From: an uncultured Mitsuokella sp.
Lineage (GTDB): Bacteria; Bacillota; Negativicutes; Selenomonadales; Selenomonadaceae
Direction: 5' to 3'
Length of the DNA: 11,943 bases
NCBI GenBank assembly: GCA_900770895.1
Contig: CAAGMF010000093.1
Location: 1 to 11,943 of the forward strand
Shown: in pieces, positions 1-7,666 of the stretch
How positions within the stretch are numbered: position 1 is the first letter of the stretch
How the letters are laid out: the number at the start of each line of letters is the position of its first letter
Notes under the pieces: model-generated
The model's database searches: none
Seen by the model: only the letters and a program-made list of their open reading frames with translations
What the model was told of the DNA's origin: nothing
Position numbers and translations under genes: made by a program

Positions 1-21
1 AGACGTGTGCTCTTCCGATCT
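1..21. other. Illumina TruSeq adapter remnant (not genomic)
   Basis: The first 21 bases match the 3' end of the standard Illumina TruSeq Read 2 adapter, finishing in GCTCTTCCGATCT. Reading frame identity with AroA begins directly after it, at base 22, so the boundary is sharp. This is untrimmed library sequence at a contig end. Any reading frame that starts inside it is artificial, and the true left flank of the genome is missing. Confidence 0.96.
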
Positions 22-747
22 CGATATATCCCCCGGCACCTCGATCTCAGCCGGAGCTGTCAGACGCTGTACCGGTCGCACGGTTACGGCCGTCCCCTCG
101 CACTCCGTCGTGACGCCGAAGGCCGCCAGCATGCGCTCGGTATGATTGCGCGATACATAGGGCTCGACCACTGTCGTCGCCCCCTCAGCGTAAAGGCCGG
201 CCAGCAGCAACGCCGATTTCACCTGGGCACTGGCCACCGGGCTGTGGTAGCACGTGCCCTGCAGCTTCCCCACAGCCGGTACTACAGTGATCGGCAGCTT
301 CGTATTCTGCTCCCGGCCGTATATCCTGGCCCCCATAGCGGTCAGCGGCTTTATGACCCGCCCCATCGGGCGCTGGCTCAGCGAGGCATCACCGGTGAAT
401 GTCGTCAGGAACGGCTGGGCCGCCATGAGCCCCAGCATCAGTCGCAGCGTCGTCCCCGAATTGCCGGCGTCGAGTATGCCGGCTGCCTCATGCAGTCCGT
501 GCAGGCCGTGCCCTTTCACTGTCAGTTCCGTATCCGCGAGGAACTTTATGTCCGCGCCGAGGGCTGCGAAGCATTTCGCCGTGGACAGGCAGTCCTGCGC
601 ATGCAGGAAGTTCGTTATATGCACCTCGGTATCCGCCAGACTTGACAGCATGATGCTGCGATGCGATATGGATTTATCGCCCGGTATAGCGACATCGCCC
701 TGCAGCCCTCTGCTCAGCGGCCTGATCCTCTTGTTCTGATTCGACAT
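22..747 (-). CDS. aroA: 3-phosphoshikimate 1-carboxyvinyltransferase (EPSP synthase), 3' part missing
   Basis: EPSP synthase transfers enolpyruvyl from PEP to shikimate 3-phosphate in the cytosolic shikimate pathway. The visible 242 codons cover a little over half of a usual 425-435-residue enzyme. They begin MSNQNKRIRPLSRGL and carry GDKSISHRS near residues 23-31, the NSGTTLRLM substrate-binding motif, SQRPMGR, and SPVASAQVKSALLLAG. The last visible residues are EVPGDIS, just before the adapter. The order and wording of these motifs follow the Bacillus-type enzyme closely, so a class II EPSPS is likely (inference). The ATG start is set by AGGAGG eight bases upstream. The gene follows the flavoprotein gene after 61 bp and has its own candidate promoter at 788-796. 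The truncation is an assembly edge, not a pseudogene. Confidence 0.95.
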
Positions 748-787
748 AGCGCCAGCCTCCTCATGATGCTCTCGTATTATCTATACC

Positions 788-796
788 ATTATACCA
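788..796 (-). promoter_or_regulatory. Extended -10 promoter of aroA
   Basis: On the minus strand this reads TGGTATAAT, a perfect TGnTATAAT extended -10 element about 40 bases upstream of the aroA ATG. No good -35 hexamer sits 16-18 bases upstream, which is tolerable for an extended -10 promoter. It lies just after the stop codon of the flavoprotein gene. aroA can therefore probably be transcribed separately from the upstream operon as well as by read-through. Confidence 0.55.
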
Positions 797-808
797 TGAC
801 TGGAAATA

Positions 809-2074
809 TCAGCCCATATTCCAGGCTGCCCATTGACCGGCAGCAGCTCCCATGGAGAATGCTGCCTGCAGGTTGTAGCCGCCCGTATAGCCATCTACGT
901 CGACGACCTCGCCGGCAAAATAAAGTCCGTGCACGAGCTTTGACTCCATGGTCTTAGGATTGATTTCCTTCACGGCAACGCCGCCAGCCGTGACAATGGC
1001 CTCCGCCAGCGGACGGGGTCGCGTAATCGTCAGCATGAGCCCTTTCAGCGTCGTAACCAGCCGCGTGCGGGCTGCCGCAGTCAGCTGATTGACCGGCTCA
1101 TCCGGATCGATATAGGCAGCATCCAGCACGATGCTGATCAATTTGTGCGGCAGCAGGTCCACGAGCGCATTATGCATTGTCTTGCGCTGATATTTCTGCA
1201 GATCGCGCTGGATACGGGCATCGAGCTTATCCATTGTCAGGGCCGGCTTCAGGTCGAGGCTCAGCTCTACGAAATGCTTGTCTGCCAGCAACATGGCAGC
1301 CGTCCGGCTCAGCGACAGGATGATCGGCCCGCTGACGCCATAATGCGTGAACAGCATCTCACCGAACTCCGACGCCTGCTCCTCTCCGTCTGCCAGCAGC
1401 GTCGCCTGCACATTGCGCAACGACAGCCCCTGCACATCGCGTACCCATTCCTCCTCGGTCTCGAGTGGCACGAGTGCCGGCGTGATGCGCGTCACGGTAT
1501 GGCCCACAGCTGCCGCCATATCATAGCCATCTCCCGTGGACCCGGTCCCCGGGTAAGAGGCACCACCGACGGCCAGGATGACGGCCCGTCCTTTATAGAT
1601 ATCCCCCTGGCGGGTGCGCACGCCTATGACGCGCCGCTCCTCGCCATCGCCAGCGGTCAGTATATCCTGCACGGGCGTCTCCGTCATGATGCTGACATCC
1701 AGCTCGTGCAGGCGATGCACCATGGCGTCGACGACGTCCTGGGCCTTATCGCTTACGGGGAACACGCGCTGGCCGCGCTCGACCTTTAGCGGGACCCCCT
1801 GCGCGGTAAAGAAATCCATGACGTCATGGTTGTCGAAATTGCGCATCGAGCTGTTCAGGAAGACGCCATTGCCCTTGATATTCTTTATGATCTCGGTCAC
1901 ATCAGCGGCATTCGTCACATTGCAACGCCCCTTACCAGTGATGCGCATCTTGCGGCCGGGCAGCTTCATCTTCTCGAGCAGCAATACCCGGCTGCCATTT
2001 TCGGCGGCCTTGACGGCTGCCATCATGCCGGCCGGCCCGGCCCCGATGACTATGACACGTTCCTCAGACACCAT
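809..2074 (-). CDS. BaiN/HI0933-family NAD(P)/FAD-dependent oxidoreductase
   Basis: This is a cytosolic flavoprotein of the HI0933/YhiN/BaiN family (older label: aminoacetone oxidase family). Family members bind FAD, and some have been linked to bile-acid dehydration chemistry, but most have no proven substrate and none can be assigned here. The N-terminus carries the Rossmann dinucleotide motif GAGPAG near residues 11-16, followed by an acidic LLLEK strand end. The family signature GRKMRITGKGRCNVTN lies near residues 40-55. The C-terminus has GLYFAGEVVDVDGYTGGYN, the second FAD-contacting block. The length of 421 residues is normal. I chose the ATG at 2074, which has GAGG five bases upstream. 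An in-frame GTG at 2080 would add two residues and overlap the stop of the preceding pseudouridine synthase gene. The tight spacing suggests translational coupling. Confidence 0.9.
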   Translation of the reverse strand: MVSEERVIVIGAGPAGMMAAVKAAENGSRVLLLEKMKLPGRKMRITGKGRCNVTNAADVTEIIKNIKGNGVFLNSSMRNFDNHDVMDFFTAQGVPLKVERGQRVFPVSDKAQDVVDAMVHRLHELDVSIMTETPVQDILTAGDGEERRVIGVRTRQGDIYKGRAVILAVGGASYPGTGSTGDGYDMAAAVGHTVTRITPALVPLETEEEWVRDVQGLSLRNVQATLLADGEEQASEFGEMLFTHYGVSGPIILSLSRTAAMLLADKHFVELSLDLKPALTMDKLDARIQRDLQKYQRKTMHNALVDLLPHKLISIVLDAAYIDPDEPVNQLTAAARTRLVTTLKGLMLTITRPRPLAEAIVTAGGVAVKEINPKTMESKLVHGLYFAGEVVDVDGYTGGYNLQAAFSMGAAAGQWAAWNMG

Positions 2075-2076
2075 GC

Positions 2077-2820
2077 TCACCTCTTTATCTGGCCACGATC
2101 CAGCCCAGCCAGCTGATACAGCCTCTCTACCTCGGTCTGGCTCAGCTGCCGATGCTGTCCCCGGGCTACTCCCTGCAGCGTCAGGCCGGCGAACTTCACG
2201 CGTCGCAATGACTTCACCTCATGCCCCAGCGCGGCGAACATGCGCCGCACCTGCCGGTTGCGTCCCTCGTGGATCGTCAGCTCGACGCGCGAACCATGGC
2301 CATGGTCCGGCAGGAATCTGGCCCGAGCCGGCGCTGTGCGCCCGTCCTCGAGCTCTATGCCCGCTGCGAGCTGATGCAGCTCCGTCTCCGATAGATCATC
2401 GCGCAGCTGCGCGACATAGACCTTGTCGATCTGGTAGCGCGGATGAAGCAGGCCGTTCATGAGCTCGCCGTCATTCGTCAGCAACAGCAATCCCTCGGTA
2501 GCCCCATCGAGCCGCCCGACCGGATAGATGCGCTCCCACACCTCGGGCAGCAGGTCCAGCACGGTTCGCCGCCCCCGCTCATCGTGGGCGGTCGATATGT
2601 AGCCCCGCGGCTTGTTCAGCAGGTAGTACCGGTGCGGCTCCGCACCATTCAGCGGCTTGCCATCCACCGTTATCGTATGCGCTTCAGGGTCGTATTTGCT
2701 CCCGAGCTCCGTGACCGTCCGGCCATCGACAGCCACACGGCCTGCCAATATCATCTGCTCGGCCGCCCGCCGTGACGCCACGCCGGCCTGGCTTATGATT
2801 TTTTGCAAACGCTCACTCAT
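2077..2820 (-). CDS. rluB: RsuA/RluB-family pseudouridine synthase (rRNA)
   Basis: This enzyme isomerises a specific uridine to pseudouridine in ribosomal RNA, probably the 23S RluB-type site. The protein has an N-terminal S4 RNA-binding domain (about residues 1-60, starting MSERLQKIISQAGVASRR) and a catalytic domain. The motif GRLDGATEGLLLLTNDG gives the catalytic Asp near residue 105, and GRNRQVRRM lies in the C-terminal half. The length of 247 residues is typical. The ATG at 2820 overlaps the stop of the upstream carboxypeptidase gene (ATGA) and is preceded by GGAGAG at good spacing. A longer start at 2832 lies inside that gene without a comparable ribosome site. A D,D-carboxypeptidase gene near rluB is also seen in Bacillus (dacB-spmAB-rluB), which supports RluB over RsuA. 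The exact target uridine cannot be read from the sequence. Confidence 0.9.
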   Translation of the reverse strand: MSERLQKIISQAGVASRRAAEQMILAGRVAVDGRTVTELGSKYDPEAHTITVDGKPLNGAEPHRYYLLNKPRGYISTAHDERGRRTVLDLLPEVWERIYPVGRLDGATEGLLLLTNDGELMNGLLHPRYQIDKVYVAQLRDDLSETELHQLAAGIELEDGRTAPARARFLPDHGHGSRVELTIHEGRNRQVRRMFAALGHEVKSLRRVKFAGLTLQGVARGQHRQLSQTEVERLYQLAGLDRGQIKR

Positions 2821-4028
2821 ATGGCTCTCCATATCTGCTGCCAGAGCTTTCCGAGCTCATGGAAGAATGATTTCTGTTCGACGTCACGCGCCGCAAGGAG
2901 ATCCGTAGACGCGATATCCCGGCCATCCTGACGCAGGATCAGCTGCCCGACCACATCGCCCTGCCGGATCGGTGCCTCCAGGTCCCCATCCAATTTGACA
3001 ACACGCTCGATCGGTTTGGACTCCTGGCCGCTGATATCAGGCACCATCAGCGTCTGGGCAGCCTGCAGCGGCAGGCTGCTTGTCTTGCTGCTGCGCACAT
3101 GGGCATAGCTTATAGTCTCGCCCTGCCGGACGGCCGTATGGGCACTCACATTCTTGAATCCATAGTCCAGCAGCTCCATGGAATCATTCCACATGAAAAC
3201 AGAATCGAGCACGACAGCGACGAGCTGGATGCCATTGCGGCGCGCCGCCGATACGAGGCAGCGGCCGGCAGCATCGGTATAGCCGGTCTTGACGCCGTTG
3301 GAGCCATCGTAGAGCCAGAGCAGCTGGTTCTCGTTGCGCAGCATGTGGGTATCGTCATGCACCCAGTCAAATGTGGCTTCCTTCGTGCTGACGATGTCCT
3401 CGAATTCCGGCAGGCTGTAGCCATGCGCCGCTATGAGTGCCATATCATGCGCCGTCGTATAGTGGTCGGGATCGGGCAGACCGCAGCTGTTGACGAAATT
3501 CGTATCCACAGCTCCGAGTTCATGGGCACGCTGCGTCATGAGGCGGGCGAATTCCGGCACCGAGCCGGCTATATGCTCAGCCACGGCCACCGCTGCATCA
3601 TTGCCGGAGTGCATCATCATGCCGCGCAGCAGCTCGCGCAGCGTGACCTTGTCACCGCGCTCCAGCCAGAGCGTCGAGCCCTCCATGCCCTCGGCATTGC
3701 TGCTGATGGTCACTTCGTCATCGAGATTGCCGCGCTCGAGGGCGATGATGAGCGTCATGATCTTCGTCGTCGATGCCGAATAGCGGCGCTCGTTCATATT
3801 GCGCTCGTATATCACTTTACCCGTGCCGGCCTCGATCAGGGCAGCTGATTTGGCTGTCAATCGCTGGATGGCATCATCCGGTTCCACGACGAGCCCCGGT
3901 ATGTCCGGACGTTCCAAATGCTTGTACGCCTGCGCCGGCGCTGTCCACAGCAGCAGGACCGGCAGCAACAGCAGCAGGACTATATTCTTGCTGCGGTGGT
4001 AATCATATCTGACACTATGCAAGCTCAT
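2817..4028 (-). CDS. D-alanyl-D-alanine carboxypeptidase (PBP5/DacF type), secreted
   Basis: This low-molecular-weight penicillin-binding protein removes the terminal D-Ala from peptidoglycan pentapeptides outside the membrane. A hydrophobic leucine-rich segment (about residues 16-30) ending in TAPAQA forms a signal peptide. The three active-site motifs are present: SxxK at S86-K89 (STTK), SGN at 141-143, and KTG at 247-249. A PBP5 C-terminal beta domain follows (about 290-380), with a short C-terminal amphipathic stretch (HELGKLWQQIWRAI) likely to lie on the membrane. The length of 403 residues is normal. The ATG at 4028 is only one base from AAAGAGG. An in-frame TTG two codons later has seven-base spacing and may be the real start, giving 401 residues. 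The gene follows dnaE by 22 bp and overlaps the pseudouridine synthase gene by four bases. It could be called dacF, dacB or dacA. Confidence 0.93.
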   Translation of the reverse strand: MSLHSVRYDYHRSKNIVLLLLLPVLLLWTAPAQAYKHLERPDIPGLVVEPDDAIQRLTAKSAALIEAGTGKVIYERNMNERRYSASTTKIMTLIIALERGNLDDEVTISSNAEGMEGSTLWLERGDKVTLRELLRGMMMHSGNDAAVAVAEHIAGSVPEFARLMTQRAHELGAVDTNFVNSCGLPDPDHYTTAHDMALIAAHGYSLPEFEDIVSTKEATFDWVHDDTHMLRNENQLLWLYDGSNGVKTGYTDAAGRCLVSAARRNGIQLVAVVLDSVFMWNDSMELLDYGFKNVSAHTAVRQGETISYAHVRSSKTSSLPLQAAQTLMVPDISGQESKPIERVVKLDGDLEAPIRQGDVVGQLILRQDGRDIASTDLLAARDVEQKSFFHELGKLWQQIWRAI

Positions 4029-4054
4029 ACCTCTTTATATACTTGATCCTTCAT
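4025..4054 (-). other. Nine-codon minicistron bridging dnaE and the carboxypeptidase gene
   Basis: An ATG overlapping the dnaE stop (ATGA) opens a frame coding MKDQVYKEV. Its TGA stop overlaps the annotated ATG of the next gene (again ATGA). The arrangement would let terminating ribosomes be handed from dnaE to the carboxypeptidase start, whose own ribosome site is only one base from its ATG. No strong ribosome site precedes the minicistron. It may be chance in a 22-bp gap. Confidence 0.25.
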
Positions 4055-7000
4055 CTTATCTTTACGGCTCCGGCTCCGAGTTTTTCCTCCAGTTCCTGCT
4101 GCAGTTCCTCGCAGTCCTGCACGCGCGGGAAGAACACATTGAGCCTCGATTTGCCCTGATAGACATTGACATCGCTGCTACCGGGATAACGCCCCAGTAT
4201 CGCCTGGATTTCAGCCTGCAGGGCGGGCAGGTCTGCCGCATCGGTGGCGGCAGGAATGAATACGTAATAGGTCGGTATATAGTCATCAAGCGACCATATG
4301 CTGTCTGCCAGTATCTGCATCCCATCCTCGCTCCGGTTCGAGCTGTCGGCATGCCCCTGGACGACGACCGGCTGATCCTGCACGAGCAGATCCATTGCCT
4401 GGTAAAACACCTTGGGGAATACGGTCACTTCGACGGTCTCCGAATAGTCCTCGAGCACGGCGAAGCACATCGAATCGCCCTTCTTCGTCGTATGGCGCTT
4501 GACGCTGGACCACATGCCCCCGAGCCGCACCAGCTGACGTTCCTTCACCCCGGCTTCCTTCAGGTCGTGGATCGTCGGCAAGTTTTGCAGTGTGCGCTTA
4601 TAGGCATCGAGCGGATGACCGGATATGTAGAAGCCGGTATTCTCCTTTTCCCAGTTCAGTAATTGCTGAGGCGACGCCTCCGGCATATCAGGGATATCAT
4701 CATCGTACTGATCATCGACGATATCGCCGAACAGGTCGATCTGCCCGGTCGCTTCGTCATTCTGCTTCTGCTGGGCATGAGCCACGTCCCTGTCCAGCAG
4801 GAACAGGAGCTGGCTGCGCTTCATGCCCATGCCATCGAAAGCCCCACACTGGATCAGGCACTCGATGGTGCGCTTGTTTATGAGCTTCATGTCCACGCGG
4901 TTGCAGAAATCGCGCAGCGAGACGAACGGCCCATCCTGACGGGCGGCCAGGATGGCATCGATGGCTCCGCTGCCGACATTGCGCACGGCGGCCAGGCCGA
5001 AGCGTATCGCCTCGCCATCGACGCTGAAATTGTGACCGCTGACATTGACATCGGGCGACAATATCTTGATGCCCATGCGATGAGCCAGCTCTATATAATG
5101 CGGTACCCGCTGGATCTTGTCGATGATGCTCGTCAGGATGGCCGCCATGAACTCCGCCGGATAATGAGCCTTCAGATATGCCGTCTGCCATGCCACGAGG
5201 GCATAGGCTGCACTGTGCGACTTGTTGAAGCCGTAATCCGCGAAATGGGTCAGCAGGTCGAATATCTTGTTCGCGAGATCAGGGTCTATCTTGTTCTTCG
5301 CGCAGCCTTCGAGGAAATTCTGTTTCTGCGCCAGCAGGATATCATGCTTCTTCTTGCCCATGGCCCGGCGCAAGATATCTGCCTGACCGAGCGTGAACCC
5401 AGCCAGGACCTGAACGACCTGCATGACCTGCTCCTGATAGAGCACGACGCCGAATGTCTCCTTCAGTATCGGCTCGAGGAGCGGATGCATGTAGTGAACC
5501 TCTTTCGTCCCTTTGCGTCCGCCGATGAAATCATCGACCATGCCGCTGCCGAGTGGTCCCGGGCGATAGAGGGCCACGGTAGGTATGAGATCCTCGAATC
5601 CCTCGGGCGCCAGATCCTTGACGAGCCTGGTCATGCCAGCCGATTCCATCTGGAATACGGCGCCAGTTCGTCCCTCGCAGAGCATTTTGGCTGTCAGTTC
5701 ATCCTTCAGCGGTATGTGATTGATATCGACATCGATGCCGCGGGACTGCTTGATATTGACTATGGTATCACTGATAGCCGTCAATGTGCGCAGGCCGAGG
5801 AAATCCATCTTGAGCAAGCCAAGCTCCTCGACGGTATCCTTCTCGAACTGCGTGACGAGCGTGCCATCCGACACCGAGACCGGCAATGTATCTGTCAGCG
5901 GATCGCGGGCGATGACGACGCCAGCGGCATGGATGGACGAGTTGCGTGGCAGCCCCTCGATATGGCGGGCTGCATCGACGATCTGGTGCACCTCCGGCTT
6001 CGTCTCATAGGCGTTGCGGAATTCGACCGATTCGCGCAGCGCCTTGTCGAGCGTGACCTTCGGCCCGTCCGGCACGAGCTTGCCGATCGCATTGCGCTCA
6101 GCGAACGGGATATTCATCGCCCGTCCGACATCCTGAATCGATCCCTTGGCCGCCATCGTACCGAAAGTGACAATCTGGCCGACATGGTCATAGCCATAGC
6201 GCTGCTTGACATACTCGATGACCTCGCCGCGCCGCCGGAAGCAGATATCGACATCGATATCCGGCATCGTCACGCGCTCCGGATTCAGGAAGCGCTCGAA
6301 CAGCAGGTCGTATTTGAGCGGATCGAGCCGCGTGATGTCGAGCAGATAAGAGACAATGCTGCCTGCTGCCGAGCCACGCCCCGGTCCTACCGGTATGCCC
6401 TGCTGCCGCGAATGATTGATGAAGTCCCAGACAATGAGGAAATAGTTATCATAGCCCATGCGGTGGATGATATCGAGCTCATAGGCGAGACGCTCCTGCA
6501 CCGTCTTATTCTGCTGCCAGTCCGGATAACAGCGCGGCAGATTCTCCTCGCAGAGATGGCGCAGGTATTCCTCCCCATCTTTGTATGGTTCCGGTATCGG
6601 ATAATACGGCAGCTTGATCTTGCCGAACTCGAACTCTACATTGCAGCGGGCCGCAATCTTTTCCGTATTGGCCAGCGCCTCCGGATGCTCTGGGAACAGC
6701 GTCGCCATTTCCTCCGGTGATTTCAGATAGTAGTCGCTGTTGTTGAACCGCATGCGATTCGGATTGTCGACGGTTTCGTTCGTCTGGATACAGAGCAGTA
6801 TATCATGATACTCGCTGTCCTCGCGCCGCACATAGTGGCTGTCATTCGTCACGACGAGCCCGACCTCATACTGCTGGGCCAGCTCGATGAGCCCCTGAGC
6901 CGCTTTCTTTTCCTCCGGCAGCTTATGGTCCTGCAGCTCGAGGAAGAAATTATCCCGGCCGAATATATCGATATATTCCTCTACGAGACGCGCGGCTCTT

Positions 7001-7455
7001 TCCTTATCCCCTTTGATCAGGGCCTGCGGTATCTCGCCCGCGATACAGGCCGAGAGGCAGATGATGCCCTCATGATAGCGGCGCAGCAGTTCCTTGTCCA
7101 CGCGCGGCTTGTAGTATGTCCCCTCGATGTTAGCCAGTGAAACCAGCTGTACGAGATTGCGGTAGCCGGTCTGATTCTCGGCCAGCAGTATCAGGTGGTA
7201 GTACTTCACGCCATTGACTTCCTGACGCTCGCGGCGGTCTCCGGGAGCCAGGTATACTTCGCAGCCGATGATCGGCTTGATCCCCTGTTTTTTTGCTTCC
7301 CGGTAGAAATTGATGACGCCATACATATTGCCATGATCCGTGATGGCTATGGAGTCCATGCCCAGTTCCTTCGTCCGGGCAATGAGTTCCCCTATGCGGC
7401 TGGCACCGTCCAGCAGACTGTACTCTGTGTGGACATGCAGATGAGTGAATGACAT
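4051..7455 (-). CDS. dnaE: DNA polymerase III subunit alpha (DnaE)
   Basis: This is the C-family replicative DNA polymerase catalytic subunit, acting in the replisome. The 1134 residues begin with a PHP domain (HLHVHTEYSLLDG, H5/H7/H9; ITDHGNM; GCEVYL; NDSHYV near 204-209). The palm has GPGRGSAAGS at about 358-367 and PDIDVD at 398-403, holding the catalytic Asp pair D401/D403. A beta-clamp and helix-hairpin region follows, then an OB-fold (VRLGGMWSSVKRHTTKKGDSM, about residue 985 on). There is no inserted exonuclease domain, so it is DnaE and not PolC. The ATG fits the conserved N-terminus of the family. The ribosome site GAGGAG is 13 bases away, which is longer than optimal. It lies downstream of rnj, separated by a terminator, and heads the run into the carboxypeptidase, pseudouridine synthase and flavoprotein genes. 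Confidence 0.98.
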   Translation of the reverse strand: MSFTHLHVHTEYSLLDGASRIGELIARTKELGMDSIAITDHGNMYGVINFYREAKKQGIKPIIGCEVYLAPGDRRERQEVNGVKYYHLILLAENQTGYRNLVQLVSLANIEGTYYKPRVDKELLRRYHEGIICLSACIAGEIPQALIKGDKERAARLVEEYIDIFGRDNFFLELQDHKLPEEKKAAQGLIELAQQYEVGLVVTNDSHYVRREDSEYHDILLCIQTNETVDNPNRMRFNNSDYYLKSPEEMATLFPEHPEALANTEKIAARCNVEFEFGKIKLPYYPIPEPYKDGEEYLRHLCEENLPRCYPDWQQNKTVQERLAYELDIIHRMGYDNYFLIVWDFINHSRQQGIPVGPGRGSAAGSIVSYLLDITRLDPLKYDLLFERFLNPERVTMPDIDVDICFRRRGEVIEYVKQRYGYDHVGQIVTFGTMAAKGSIQDVGRAMNIPFAERNAIGKLVPDGPKVTLDKALRESVEFRNAYETKPEVHQIVDAARHIEGLPRNSSIHAAGVVIARDPLTDTLPVSVSDGTLVTQFEKDTVEELGLLKMDFLGLRTLTAISDTIVNIKQSRGIDVDINHIPLKDELTAKMLCEGRTGAVFQMESAGMTRLVKDLAPEGFEDLIPTVALYRPGPLGSGMVDDFIGGRKGTKEVHYMHPLLEPILKETFGVVLYQEQVMQVVQVLAGFTLGQADILRRAMGKKKHDILLAQKQNFLEGCAKNKIDPDLANKIFDLLTHFADYGFNKSHSAAYALVAWQTAYLKAHYPAEFMAAILTSIIDKIQRVPHYIELAHRMGIKILSPDVNVSGHNFSVDGEAIRFGLAAVRNVGSGAIDAILAARQDGPFVSLRDFCNRVDMKLINKRTIECLIQCGAFDGMGMKRSQLLFLLDRDVAHAQQKQNDEATGQIDLFGDIVDDQYDDDIPDMPEASPQQLLNWEKENTGFYISGHPLDAYKRTLQNLPTIHDLKEAGVKERQLVRLGGMWSSVKRHTTKKGDSMCFAVLEDYSETVEVTVFPKVFYQAMDLLVQDQPVVVQGHADSSNRSEDGMQILADSIWSLDDYIPTYYVFIPAATDAADLPALQAEIQAILGRYPGSSDVNVYQGKSRLNVFFPRVQDCEELQQELEEKLGAGAVKIR

Positions 7456-7496
7456 CTTAGCTTTGTATCTCCTCAGCTACCAAAATTCATCGAAAA

Positions 7497-7531
7497 GAAA
7501 GGCTGCCCGACCAATAAGGCGGCAGCCTCTC
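7497..7531 (-). terminator. Intrinsic terminator downstream of rnj
   Basis: On the minus strand GAGAGGCTGCC pairs with GGCAGCCTTTC (11 pairs, one G-U), with a 13-base loop, and is followed by TTTTC. It lies between rnj and dnaE, 24 bases before the dnaE ribosome site. On the plus strand the hairpin has no U-tract, so it acts only for leftward transcription. I see no clear dnaE promoter between it and dnaE, so dnaE may depend on read-through or on a promoter farther upstream. Confidence 0.7.
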
Positions 7532-7666
7532 TCAATAAAGTGAGACTTATTCAGAGGGAGTTTTTACTCCCTCTGAATTTAGTCGAACTTACCCAGGGCC
7601 TTGGGGGCGCTTATCTCCCACCTGAAGAGGTGGGAGTCTTAGCGCCCCTTAGCATCGGATAAACCG
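7532..7666. mobile_element. Double-hairpin insertion, possible IS200/IS605-derived (PATE-like) remnant
   Basis: This 135-bp non-coding stretch lies between the rnj stop and the rnj terminator. It has two strong hairpins. One is a perfect 12-bp stem (7549-7560 with 7567-7578, ATTCAGAGGGAG) with a six-base loop. The other is a long stem with an outer arm GGGGCGCT/AGCGCCCC (7604-7611, 7641-7648), a 3x4 internal loop, and an inner arm CTCCCACCT/AGGTGGGAG (7615-7623, 7628-7636) capped by GAAG. Neither is followed by a T-run on either strand, so they are not simple terminators. Subterminal hairpins without target duplications resemble ends of IS200/IS605 elements or their non-autonomous derivatives, or an omegaRNA-like scaffold. 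No transposase or tnpB frame is present. The hairpins are seen; the family assignment is inference. Confidence 0.42.

Noticed and set aside
7..645. Open frame of 212 codons on the plus strand at the left edge
   Set aside because: Its start lies in adapter sequence and it is antisense to aroA.
1614..2462. Plus-strand frame spanning the flavoprotein and pseudouridine synthase genes
   Set aside because: It crosses the boundary of two real minus-strand genes and has low-complexity Ala/Arg/Pro composition typical of a shadow frame.
4663..6720. Open frame of 685 codons on the plus strand
   Set aside because: It is antisense to the core of dnaE. Its translation shows no family motifs, and it is explained by GC-rich codon use of the opposite gene.
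7549..7578. The 12-bp perfect hairpin as an intrinsic terminator
   Set aside because: No T-run follows it on either strand, while a proper terminator lies directly downstream at 7497-7531.
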